Below the pieces are notes generated by a model that was not told where the DNA came from, did not search any database, and saw nothing but the letters and a program-made list of their open reading frames with translations. A program made the position numbers and the translations under genes. From Minisyncoccota bacterium (GTDB lineage: Bacteria; Patescibacteriota; Minisyncoccia; Minisyncoccales; CG1-02-41-26), in the NCBI GenBank assembly GCA_028712605.1, contig JAQTPV010000005.1, positions 1 to 29,480 of the forward strand: 29,480 nt of DNA. Direction: 5' to 3'. Shown one piece after another: positions 6,406 to 13,698 of this stretch; position 1 is the stretch's first letter; every line of letters starts with the position of its first letter.

Positions 6406-7083
6406 ATGAGGTCTAAAGTTGTGAATCTGTTTATCGTCTTTTTATTGGTTGGCTTGCTGGGTGGATGTGGATTCCACACCTATACGGCGATTGACAAGAG
6501 CTGTAACGATGCGGTCTTATTTTCTAGTTCGGATATCCACACAGCGAGCAGTTATGTGAGGGACGTGGATGAATACGTGGTTAACGGAAGGATGGTCCAA
6601 AATTCGGTCCACACTTCGGATTATCACAGCTATAGCGATGGTAATCACAGCTATTACAGTAGTACTGATTACCATATTACGTCAGTGAATACGGGTGAAA
6701 ACCAAATTCACAACGTAAATCCAGGTTCCTCTGATAGAATAGGGGATTGTGCTGTAAGGGGTAGAAAACCAGAGGAAACACGACGGAACGTAAAGAGTAG
6801 TTTAACCCAGGTTAGGGAGGCGGCTCCAAAGATTAATATCCAAACAGAAAAAAAGGGGTACACTGAAGTCTCGTCAGAGCAAGGCAAGGAAGTGAAGTCC
6901 GAGAATATCAGGACTGACATTTCTAAATCTGTTCAGGGGAACGAATCAGGTGGGACGAAAACACGACGAGTGGAGAAACGAGAAATATCTAATGACGCCT
7001 CCAAGGCACCAGCTAAAGACGACAAAGATCAAGAAAAGGACCAAAGTAGCCGGAAGCGCGTTAGAAGCAAAAATAAAGATTAG
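6406..7083 (+). CDS. Predicted lipoprotein with His/Tyr/Ser-rich region
   Basis: The 225-aa product starts with a lipoprotein signal peptide: positive MRSK, a hydrophobic stretch VVNLFIVFLLVGLL, then the lipobox LGGC with Cys21 as the lipid attachment site. The mature part contains a low-complexity segment with repeated DYHSYSDGNHSYYSSTDYHI (about residues 70-90), then a long polar region rich in Lys, Arg, Glu and Asp ending in RKRVRSKNKD. It would be anchored outside the membrane and largely disordered. The ATG at 6406 is preferred to the overlapping GTG at 6397 because AAAGGAG (6391-6397) is eight bases upstream. No enzymatic motif is visible. Lipoproteins with classical lipoboxes are uncommon in Patescibacteria. 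Confidence 0.78.
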   Translation: MRSKVVNLFIVFLLVGLLGGCGFHTYTAIDKSCNDAVLFSSSDIHTASSYVRDVDEYVVNGRMVQNSVHTSDYHSYSDGNHSYYSSTDYHITSVNTGENQIHNVNPGSSDRIGDCAVRGRKPEETRRNVKSSLTQVREAAPKINIQTEKKGYTEVSSEQGKEVKSENIRTDISKSVQGNESGGTKTRRVEKREISNDASKAPAKDDKDQEKDQSSRKRVRSKNKD

Positions 7084-7105
7084 GACAAATTGTCCTATCA
7101 TAGAT

Positions 7106-7142
7106 ATAAGGGTAGTGCAAGGCCATTACCCTTATTGTTTTA
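7106..7142 (+). terminator. Intrinsic terminator after the lipoprotein gene
   Basis: ATAAGGGTAGTG (7106-7117) pairs with 7124-7135 (12 bp, one G-U), loop CAAGGC, followed by TGTTTTAT. Confidence 0.85.
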
Positions 7143-7256
7143 TAAAAAATAAGAAAATTTATTAAAAATTTTAAGTGCTTTAAAAGATGAAAAGTAGTAG
7201 GACAAGTATGCTTTAAAATGAGAGTGGGGGAGTGTCAAATTTTGTGAAAAAGCCTC

Positions 7257-7285
7257 TTGACTCTTTATTTGTCCACGGGTACAAT
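7257..7285 (+). promoter_or_regulatory. Promoter upstream of the TasA-like gene
   Basis: TTGACT (7257-7262), a 17-base spacer and TACAAT (7280-7285) form a near-consensus sigma70-type promoter. Transcription would start about 7292, leaving a leader of about 305 bases before the TasA-like gene. Confidence 0.7.
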
Positions 7286-7291
7286 TGAACA

Positions 7292-7596
7292 TACATCTAT
7301 AAGGAAATGAGCGACCGAGTTTGTTATGGTCAAAAAAATTTCCTATCAAAATTTAATAGCTACGTAATCGTAAATTGAGCAAGGTTCAGTCCTCGCTTTT
7401 TTTATTTACCTATGCCGAGGGGTTTGATAAGAAAAGTGGGGTTTGGGCCTTAGCGGTCCTTTAATAAAGTCGAAGGTAGTTCTTCAGGATATTGTTCTTT
7501 TATTAAAAAACATAAAGGTCGGGAGATTAACGAAGGCTGAAAAATTAAAATAAAAATTAATTTTCAGCCGATTCAAATTAACAAAAGTCAAAAAAT
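7292..7596 (+). promoter_or_regulatory. Long structured leader or small RNA of unknown class
   Basis: This gene-free stretch contains: AGGAAAT (7302-7308) pairing with ATTTCCT (7338-7344); AGCAAGG (7378-7384) with CCTCGCT (7391-7397), one mismatch, followed by seven T (a possible attenuator or end of a ~110-nt RNA); and a 13-bp stem GGCTGAAAAATTAA (7535-7548) with 7557-7569, 28 bases before the ATG. I recognise no known riboswitch. Confidence 0.5.
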
Positions 7597-8670
7597 ATGA
7601 ACACAAAAATTATTTTAAGCTTAGCCATTATTGGCGCTGTGGCGGCTATCGCGGTTGGCGGCACCGTGGCTTACTTTACAGACACCGAGACCTCCACTGG
7701 CAACACCTTCACAGCCGGTACCATTGATATTGCTATTGATGGACAAAATCCTTGGACAAGTCATTACAGTGTTGGCGATTTGAAGCCAGGGGAAACAGGT
7801 AATATTAACTTTGACATTACGAACGTTGGAGCCAATCCGGTTAATGTTTCTAAAAATTTAACCAATTGGAATAGTAATACCGGTTCAACGGGATATACTT
7901 GTCCTGCAAAGAATCAATATCCAGGAGGAGATGTTTCTTCGGAGCCAGAATGCGTGAAGGCTCAAGAAAACGGTTTAGATAAAAATGACGTTCAATCTTG
8001 GATTGAATACGATTTGTACGTAGAAGTTTATGATGCTACAGGAACAAAGATTTGGTGGCAGCAAATTTTTAATCCAGACGAGAATAAATCATTAACGGAT
8101 GTTTATGGGACTTCTGGAGATCAATATGTTGCTCTTGGCATGATTCCGGTTGGTGGACATATGTTGGTTAAACAAAGCTATCATTTTGACTATAGCGCTG
8201 GCAATGAATACCAGGGCGATACTTTATCATTTGATATGAATATTAGGGGTGAGCAATTGACTGGTCAAGACGCAATGGCATCGGTTGTTTTGGAGAATAA
8301 AAGAATAGGTGAGCCTCAATGGGATATTATTCAGGGTGATGCATTTACGGGAATTTTATCTTACAAGACACAGGGTCCGCTATTTACTTATAACTTTAGC
8401 GGGGTAGCGCCTTTGGCTAGCCATAATTATGTTTTAGCTGTTGGTTATAATGCTAACACTGATGTTGACACTCAAATTGGAACTGGCACAACTGATGGCA
8501 CTGGAAATATCAGTATTTCCGGGAGCTTTGATACTGGAAGTTTGACTAATGCAAAAGCTTGGTTAGTTCCAGCAGAGAATTGGAGTGGTGGAATGGTATG
8601 GACTGGCTGGCCTGCAAGTGTTTCAAATTTCCTTTGGGAAACAGGATTGATCAACTATATAAAAAATTAA
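7597..8670 (+). CDS. TasA/camelysin-like SipW-dependent secreted protein
   Basis: The 357-aa product starts with a hydrophobic signal (IILSLAIIGAVAAIAVGGTV, residues 5-24) followed at once by AYFTDTETSTGNTFTAGTIDI, the hallmark of SipW-processed camelysin/TasA precursors. DLKPGETGNINFDITNVGANPVNV (residues 61-84) is the family beta-strand region, and SFDMNIRGEQLTGQ near residue 220 closes the TasA-like domain. The last ~130 residues form a second, beta-rich domain lacking clear relatives. In Bacillus, TasA builds amyloid-like biofilm fibres; a fibre or surface-layer role is inferred here. The SipW gene lies 3.5 kb downstream. The start lacks an SD (AAAGTCAAAAAATATG). Length exceeds Bacillus TasA (~260 aa) because of the extra C-terminal domain. 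Confidence 0.88.
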   Translation: MNTKIILSLAIIGAVAAIAVGGTVAYFTDTETSTGNTFTAGTIDIAIDGQNPWTSHYSVGDLKPGETGNINFDITNVGANPVNVSKNLTNWNSNTGSTGYTCPAKNQYPGGDVSSEPECVKAQENGLDKNDVQSWIEYDLYVEVYDATGTKIWWQQIFNPDENKSLTDVYGTSGDQYVALGMIPVGGHMLVKQSYHFDYSAGNEYQGDTLSFDMNIRGEQLTGQDAMASVVLENKRIGEPQWDIIQGDAFTGILSYKTQGPLFTYNFSGVAPLASHNYVLAVGYNANTDVDTQIGTGTTDGTGNISISGSFDTGSLTNAKAWLVPAENWSGGMVWTGWPASVSNFLWETGLINYIKN

Positions 8671-8689
8671 AGTTTTGATTGTTGATGGA

Positions 8690-8717
8690 CTCTCCCTTGT
8701 TAAAAAGCAGGGGAGAG
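8690..8717 (+). other. Hairpin after the TasA-like gene
   Basis: CTCTCCCTTG (8690-8699) pairs with CAGGGGAGAG (8708-8717), 10 bp with one G-U. No T-run follows, so it may be a transcript-end stabiliser rather than an intrinsic terminator. Confidence 0.5.
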
Positions 8718-8765
8718 AAATCAGCGATTAACAAATATTTTATTTAATAATAGCTAGATTTTAGG

Positions 8766-8810
8766 AGCCCAAGCCTTAGTTAATGTAATTTGTTAACTAA
8801 GGCTCGGGCT
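8766..8810 (+). other. Long 18-bp hairpin
   Basis: AGCCCAAGCCTTAGTTAA (8766-8783) pairs with 8793-8810 with a single A-C mismatch (8771/8805) and a 9-base loop. No T-run follows. It stands between the TasA-like gene and the structured element at 8840. Confidence 0.55.
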
Positions 8811-8839
8811 TAGCCCAAACCAAAGGTCGAATAAACAAA

Positions 8840-8941
8840 AACAACTCACTGCCCATTATTTCTGTGAAAAAATAATGGAAACGGCAATCCCGATAAACCA
8901 AAATGGTTTTAAAATCGAGGGGGTCGCCTTAGTGAGCTGTT
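8840..8941 (+). ncRNA. Candidate three-way-junction RNA element (cis leader or small RNA)
   Basis: P1 pairs AACAACTCACT (8840-8850) with AGTGAGCTGTT (8931-8941), one mismatch. P2 is a perfect 9-bp hairpin CCATTATTT (8853-8861)/AAATAATGG (8870-8878). P3 pairs GGC (8883-8885) with GCC (8926-8928), then CGAT (8891-8894) with ATCG (8914-8917), capped by AAACCA/TGGTTT (8895-8900/8904-8909). The P1-P2-P3 arrangement resembles a riboswitch architecture, but the sequence matches no class I know. It ends 46 bases before the next gene. Confidence 0.5.
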
Positions 8942-8987
8942 AATCAACGATAAAACGAAATTAGACATAAGTCAAATAAAATAGCTT

Positions 8988-10079
8988 ATGAAGAAAATAA
9001 TTGCTTTATTATCCATCTGTGCTCTAACTCTTGGCGTTGTGATCCCAGCATTAGGCACCACTATTGACCCAAGCAGCACAGTTATCACTGGTTTAACCCG
9101 TGATACTAGTGGCGGCGCTAGCCCCATTGTAAAAGCAAAGTGGGAAGCTAACTCCGACATGTATACAGATGCATCTACTGATCCTGGCGCTCAAATTATG
9201 CCTTCTGGCCAATATGGGGTCAACAAAACTATTGCTATCTGCGCTATAGTTACTGATCCTGATGGTTTAGCTGACATTGATAATGTTTATGCTGATGTTT
9301 TCTATCCAGAAAACATTGCTTTAGGCAGCAGCCATGTCGCATTACCTAACCAAAGCGGTGAGGGTTGCGGCAAACTTATGCAAGAGGACGCTCTAGCAAA
9401 GCTTAGCAAAGCAGATGGCATTGAACTTTTCTGCAATAAAGTAAAGAATCTCAATAACAACTTGCCAACTTTCAACCAAGGTTATGATTACGCTGAAATC
9501 TGCGCTACTGATGGCGAATTACAGAAAGAAACTGCCGCTGTTTACTGCGGCACAAAGAACCTGTCTTACGAAGATCCAGATGGCTCTTACAAGGTATGGG
9601 CAGTAGCTCAAGACAAGGTTGGCTTACAAGGGATACTGGAAAATCATTTCAGTTATCTTCCTTTGACCGCCTTTGAGACTGACTTTACTTCCGTTAGCTA
9701 CGGCAATGTGAGATTAAACACTCACAAAATCATCAGCGGCAACCTACTTTGGGAACCCACTGCCTCCGTTAAACCAACCGTGAGAAACGTAGGTAACACC
9801 CGACTTTCCATGAAAGTTTCGCAGGATGATATGGGCTTAGGAATGACCAATGGTGTCTATAACGTTAAATACGACGCCAGAGTTGGCAGTGCTGCCAGCT
9901 TCGCTAATTATGTGCCATATCAAACCGTAACATTGTCCGATGCATTGGATTTATCAGAAATGGATGAGATGGATTTTTCCATTGACATCTCAAAATTCCC
10001 ACCAGGACACGCGAGCGATAGCTACACCGGAAATATGACTTTAGGCGCAGTTTCAGCTGCACACTTGACCTGCCCTTAG
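8988..10079 (+). CDS. Secreted hypothetical protein of the TasA/SipW locus
   Basis: This 363-aa protein has a typical signal peptide (MKKIIALLSICALTLGVVIPALG, cleavage near residue 23) and no other membrane segment, so it is exported. The mature part is beta-rich with acidic loops such as VTDPDGLADIDNVYADVFYP (about residues 87-106), reminiscent of Ig/cadherin-like extracellular repeats. Cys residues near 85, 122, 159, 171 and 186 could form disulfides. The C-terminal part contains LSEMDEMDFSIDISKFPPGH and YTGNMTLGAV. I do not know a named family. No SD is present. It lies between the TasA-like gene and the Ig-like membrane protein and is preceded by the structured element at 8840-8941, so it may be separately controlled. 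Confidence 0.82.
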   Translation: MKKIIALLSICALTLGVVIPALGTTIDPSSTVITGLTRDTSGGASPIVKAKWEANSDMYTDASTDPGAQIMPSGQYGVNKTIAICAIVTDPDGLADIDNVYADVFYPENIALGSSHVALPNQSGEGCGKLMQEDALAKLSKADGIELFCNKVKNLNNNLPTFNQGYDYAEICATDGELQKETAAVYCGTKNLSYEDPDGSYKVWAVAQDKVGLQGILENHFSYLPLTAFETDFTSVSYGNVRLNTHKIISGNLLWEPTASVKPTVRNVGNTRLSMKVSQDDMGLGMTNGVYNVKYDARVGSAASFANYVPYQTVTLSDALDLSEMDEMDFSIDISKFPPGHASDSYTGNMTLGAVSAAHLTCP

Positions 10080-10094
10080 TTATCAGGATAATTT

Positions 10095-10157
10095 CGAGAG
10101 GCAGAAATTTTTGCCTCTCGAGAGGCCTGGGGCTCATATAATAATTTATTAGCCCCA
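10095..10157 (+). other. Two adjacent hairpins with competing arms
   Basis: CGAGAGGCA (10095-10103) pairs with TGCCTCTCG (10112-10120). TGGGGCT (10128-10134) pairs with AGCCCCA (10151-10157). The sequence around 10114-10127 is itself a palindrome (GCCTCTCGAGAGGC), and CTTCTCGAGG near 10160-10169 offers a third partner, so alternative folds are possible. Neither hairpin has a T-run. Confidence 0.5.
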
Positions 10158-10180
10158 AACTTCTCGAGGGATTATAAAAA

Positions 10181-11167
10181 ATGATAACCGCTAAAGATTG
10201 CAAGAATATGAAAACTAATTTCTTTGAAAAAACAAAGATGCTAGGCGGCATTAGTTTAGCCAGCGCTATTTTGATGGCGCCCTTGGTTGCCTTAGCTATT
10301 GGTTTAGTCACTGAACCGATTGTTGTTAAAAATGTTTTAAGGGGCGGAGAATTCCAAAAAACTCTTAACATTATTAACACTCAAAAAGAAAATGTTACAG
10401 TGACTTTAGCGGGCGAAGGAGATGTCGCTGATTGGGTTAAGTTTTATCGGACCGGAGATTTAAAAAATGCCATTCAAGAAGCAACTATCGCCACCAGCGG
10501 CAAAATTGATTTAATCGCGCGCTTTATAATTCCCAAGGATACGCCCAATGGGACCTATAAAGGTTTGGTAAGTGTTACCCAAAAACCTAAGGAACGTAAG
10601 GCTTCCAGCGGCCAGTCAGTTTCTATCGGCCAGAGAGTTGAAAGAAAAGTAACTATTACTGTATCTGATAAAGAAATCATAGCGGTGAAAGGCTCTATTA
10701 TCCCCATAAAATACGACCTAATCAAAAACGAGCCTTTAAAAATAAGGGTGCTTTACGACAATCAAAGTAATGTCAGCGTAACGCCCCAGGTGCAGCTAAA
10801 AATTAAAAAAGATGGCCAAGTGGTTTACAGCGCTATCTTTCCTTATCCTGAAACCGAGTCAGCGGTAAAGCCGCTCGCCACTCAAGAGATACCGAGCTTA
10901 GAGATTCCTACCAGTGGGTTGGCTGACGGCAAATATTTAGCTGAAATCGTTATCACGCAAGGCCAGCAAAAGCTTTTTGAAAAGAGCTTCCAGTTTTCCG
11001 TGGGCCTCTTTAATTTAGCCAACATCAGCACAACCAAAAATGGATTTTGGGGTACTGGTTTTATTATGAACTGGTTTATAATAGGAGGGGCCATCGCTTT
11101 AATCTTAATAGTAGTGATAATAAAATTATTAAAAGGCAACTTAAAAAACAATGGGAAATTGGTTTAA
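10181..11167 (+). CDS. Exported Ig-like protein with C-terminal membrane anchor
   Basis: The 328-aa product has a signal peptide (KMLGGISLASAILMAPLVALA, about residues 19-39), an extracellular part with two beta-rich domains, and a C-terminal membrane helix (WFIIGGAIALILIVVIIKLL, about 298-317) followed by a short basic tail. The first domain (EPIVVKNVLRGGEFQKTLNI onward) looks like a DUF916/WxL-interacting or COG1470-type Ig-like domain; the second (about 190-280) ends in LADGKYLAEIVIT. This topology fits a membrane-bound partner that holds surface polymers. An ATG at 10208 would also keep the signal peptide; 10181 is taken because GAGGG lies nine bases upstream. It overlaps the sipW start by 17 bases, implying coupled translation. 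Confidence 0.82.
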   Translation: MITAKDCKNMKTNFFEKTKMLGGISLASAILMAPLVALAIGLVTEPIVVKNVLRGGEFQKTLNIINTQKENVTVTLAGEGDVADWVKFYRTGDLKNAIQEATIATSGKIDLIARFIIPKDTPNGTYKGLVSVTQKPKERKASSGQSVSIGQRVERKVTITVSDKEIIAVKGSIIPIKYDLIKNEPLKIRVLYDNQSNVSVTPQVQLKIKKDGQVVYSAIFPYPETESAVKPLATQEIPSLEIPTSGLADGKYLAEIVITQGQQKLFEKSFQFSVGLFNLANISTTKNGFWGTGFIMNWFIIGGAIALILIVVIIKLLKGNLKNNGKLV

Positions 11168-11678
11168 AATTATTTATTATGCTTTTTTAACTGCCTTGGC
11201 TTTAATTGCAGCCTTACTGGTGGTTTCGGTTTTACCGATTACGGGTAATATTAAATTTTTGGTGGTGCAATCGGGCTCAATGACTCCTGCTATTAAAACT
11301 GGCAGCTTAGTGGTAATTAAACCAGCAGGGGATTATAAAATAGGGGACATCATCACTTTTGGACAAATAACGAAAACAAAAACGCCAACCACTCACCGCA
11401 TTGTGGAAATGAAAGTAGCAGACGGCAATCCTGTTTACATCACCAAGGGCGATGCCAATAATGGACCGGATCAAAAAGAAATATCTCAAAAAGAGATACT
11501 GGGCAAAGTGTTGCTGAAAGTACCATATATTGGTTACGCGGTGGCGGCAGCTAGAACCAAGATTGGATTTGCTTTAATAATTATTATCCCAGCTTTAGCT
11601 ATTATTGTTGAAGAGGTGATTAAGATTAAAAATGAAATCAGGAAAGACAAAGACAAAGAAAGCAGCCAAACCAGTTAA
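11151..11678 (+). CDS. sipW: Signal peptidase I, SipW/ER type
   Basis: This 175-aa membrane protease removes signal peptides from TasA/camelysin-type precursors. Residues 10-30 form the N-terminal membrane helix. VVQSGSMTPAI (38-48) holds catalytic Ser43. TTHRIVEM (80-87) has His82 in place of the lysine of the bacterial LepB type, which defines the SipW/archaeal/ER class. TKGDANNGPD (98-107) provides the conserved aspartates. VPYIGYAV precedes a second membrane helix (about 138-155). It overlaps the preceding gene by 17 bases and the following gene by up to 47, so the three form an operon. Its likely substrates are the AYFTDTE and AYFNDTE proteins nearby. Confidence 0.95.
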   Translation: MGNWFKIIYYAFLTALALIAALLVVSVLPITGNIKFLVVQSGSMTPAIKTGSLVVIKPAGDYKIGDIITFGQITKTKTPTTHRIVEMKVADGNPVYITKGDANNGPDQKEISQKEILGKVLLKVPYIGYAVAAARTKIGFALIIIIPALAIIVEEVIKIKNEIRKDKDKESSQTS

Positions 11679-13695
11679 AAAAACTGGCTTAGCTAAAAAA
11701 ATGCCTAAAAGGCAAGTAAGAAAAATAGTTATCAATAAGGAGAAGGCCAAGGAGGAGCCTAAGGTTTTTGTTTTGTCATTAGCTCTTAGACAGGCAGCGT
11801 TGAAAGTTATGGCTATGTTTTTAATATTAGCCCTAAACTGGACTGGCTTAACTGCTATTGGTGAAACCTTGGCCTATTTCAATGATACAGAACAGGTTGT
11901 GGATAATTCTTACACGGCCGCCACTTTGGACTTTTCGCTTCAAGCTGGTGACTGGACGCCCCCAGGAAGGGCTGACAAGCTTTTGCCAGGGGAGCCAGTA
12001 GCCAGAACCGTTGATATAATAAATGATGGAATATTGGGTTTTCAGTATACAGTAAGCACCACCCAAACAGGCGGAGATAATTATTTTTGCAATGCTTTGC
12101 AATTACAAGCCCAACAGGGCACCTCAACAATTTATACTGGCCCCTTAATGAATTTTCTTTCCACCAGCACTCTTTTTTCCACTTCTAATAGCAGCTGGTT
12201 ATTTACTGTTAGTTTGCCAGCAAGTACTTCAGCAGACATTGAAGGTCAAGTCTGCCAATTTAAATTTATATTCTATGGCTGGCAAGAGGATTTACCTCCA
12301 AACCAAGGCTTTAATGATACTGAAGAAATAGATAATACTATTAAGGGTGGTTTATGGGGCGAAAAACTGTTGATTAACAAGGTTTACTACGATGTGGATA
12401 ATGCTCATGGCACTGAACCTGCAAATGAGTGGGTAGAGCTTTATAACCCAACTGATAAAGATATTGACGTGGCAAATTGGCAGATTTGCGATAACTATGA
12501 CTGCTTAAACATTACTCAAGCCACAAGCATTCCAGCGCTTGGCTTGGCCGTTCTCTCCAACAGCACTACCACTTGGAATTACTGGGACATTCCTACCACA
12601 GCGCCCAAAATATATGAATTCAACGCAGGACCGCTTATGTTAGGTAATACCGCTGACATGCTAATACTGAAAAGGCCCAATGGTAAGATTACAGACCAAA
12701 TGAACTGGGGTACGCCAACATCCAGTTGGCCTAATTACAATGCCAATATTTGGAACCCTGGTGCTACTGATGTTGCAGAAGGGCATATGTTAGGCAGGGT
12801 GCCCACTGGCTATGACACAGACCAACCTTCAGACTTTAAGGATTTGGGGTTGCCTCAAGTACAGGTGATTATTCCTAATGGCGGGGAAACTTGGTCAATC
12901 GGTAAAACCTACACCTTAATGTGGCAAGCTACTAACCCCAATGGCACTGACACTGATTTATCTATTGATATTTGGTATTCTAATGACAGCGGTGCTACCT
13001 GGGCTAATGTTACCAGTAGTACAGAAAATGACGGGGCTTATGATTGGCGGGTGCCGCTTTACCTTGATGGAAATTATTTGGTTGTTTCAACTCATGCTAG
13101 AATAAAAGTGGTGGCCTTCGGTCCTGAAAACTTTATGGTACAAAACTGGGATATGTCAGATAACGATTTTTGCCCGCCTGTTGAGTATGAACTGTTAACA
13201 CCAGAGGAGCAAGAACAGCTTAAGATATTATTGGCTGAAGGTATCGTGAGTAAAGAAATGGTAGAGGGCGCTGAAGGTGTTGACTTGGGGTTGGGGCCAG
13301 TCTTGCCCCTTCCTCCAGCAGAGTTAAGCCCGGCTTTGGACTCCTTAGACTCGGCCTTAGACAGTACAACCAGTTTAGACCAAGGAACAACTACAACAAC
13401 CACGGAAAGCACCACTACTCCTCCCACTGAAACTCCGGACATCCTATTTGAAACAGCCACCTCTACTGCCGAGAGCACACCTGTTGTGATTGAGAATACC
13501 GAGCCAGAGCCTCAAGCGACTGCCGATGAAAATCCGGTGGCTGAACCAGAACCTCTTGTTTTAGAAGAACCAACCGTGACTCTGCCAGAAGCCCCAACTT
13601 TACCTGACAATAATTCTGAAGCAGGAAATAGTAATTCAAGTGAGGCGACAGCTGGTACTGACAATCCAGCGCCGCAAACTACTGGCACAGAATAA
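11632..13695 (+). CDS. Multidomain surface protein: camelysin-type, lamin-tail and Ig-like domains
   Basis: The 687-aa product has a Lys-rich cytoplasmic start (residues 1-45), a membrane/signal helix (about 47-75) and GETLAYFNDTEQ (77-88), the SipW-type processing motif. A camelysin-like beta domain follows (to about 235). Residues 245-405 form a lamin tail domain (INKVYYDVD, NEWVELYNPTDKDIDVANW, MLGNTADMLILKRPNG). VIIPNGGETWSIGKTYTLMW (412-431) opens an Ig-like domain of the NGGETW type, to about 510. The remainder is an acidic Pro/Thr/Glu-rich tail, a probable flexible stalk. An alternative ATG at 11701 would remove the overlap with sipW. It is probably a surface fibre or adhesin exported through SipW; binding partner unknown. 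Confidence 0.88.
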   Translation: MKSGKTKTKKAAKPVKKTGLAKKMPKRQVRKIVINKEKAKEEPKVFVLSLALRQAALKVMAMFLILALNWTGLTAIGETLAYFNDTEQVVDNSYTAATLDFSLQAGDWTPPGRADKLLPGEPVARTVDIINDGILGFQYTVSTTQTGGDNYFCNALQLQAQQGTSTIYTGPLMNFLSTSTLFSTSNSSWLFTVSLPASTSADIEGQVCQFKFIFYGWQEDLPPNQGFNDTEEIDNTIKGGLWGEKLLINKVYYDVDNAHGTEPANEWVELYNPTDKDIDVANWQICDNYDCLNITQATSIPALGLAVLSNSTTTWNYWDIPTTAPKIYEFNAGPLMLGNTADMLILKRPNGKITDQMNWGTPTSSWPNYNANIWNPGATDVAEGHMLGRVPTGYDTDQPSDFKDLGLPQVQVIIPNGGETWSIGKTYTLMWQATNPNGTDTDLSIDIWYSNDSGATWANVTSSTENDGAYDWRVPLYLDGNYLVVSTHARIKVVAFGPENFMVQNWDMSDNDFCPPVEYELLTPEEQEQLKILLAEGIVSKEMVEGAEGVDLGLGPVLPLPPAELSPALDSLDSALDSTTSLDQGTTTTTTESTTTPPTETPDILFETATSTAESTPVVIENTEPEPQATADENPVAEPEPLVLEEPTVTLPEAPTLPDNNSEAGNSNSSEATAGTDNPAPQTTGTE

Positions 13696-13698
13696 ATT

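Noticed and set aside
7292..7403. 6S RNA, tmRNA or SRP RNA between the lipoprotein and TasA-like genes
   Set aside because: Length and stems do not match the known consensus features of these RNAs; left as an unclassified leader or small RNA.
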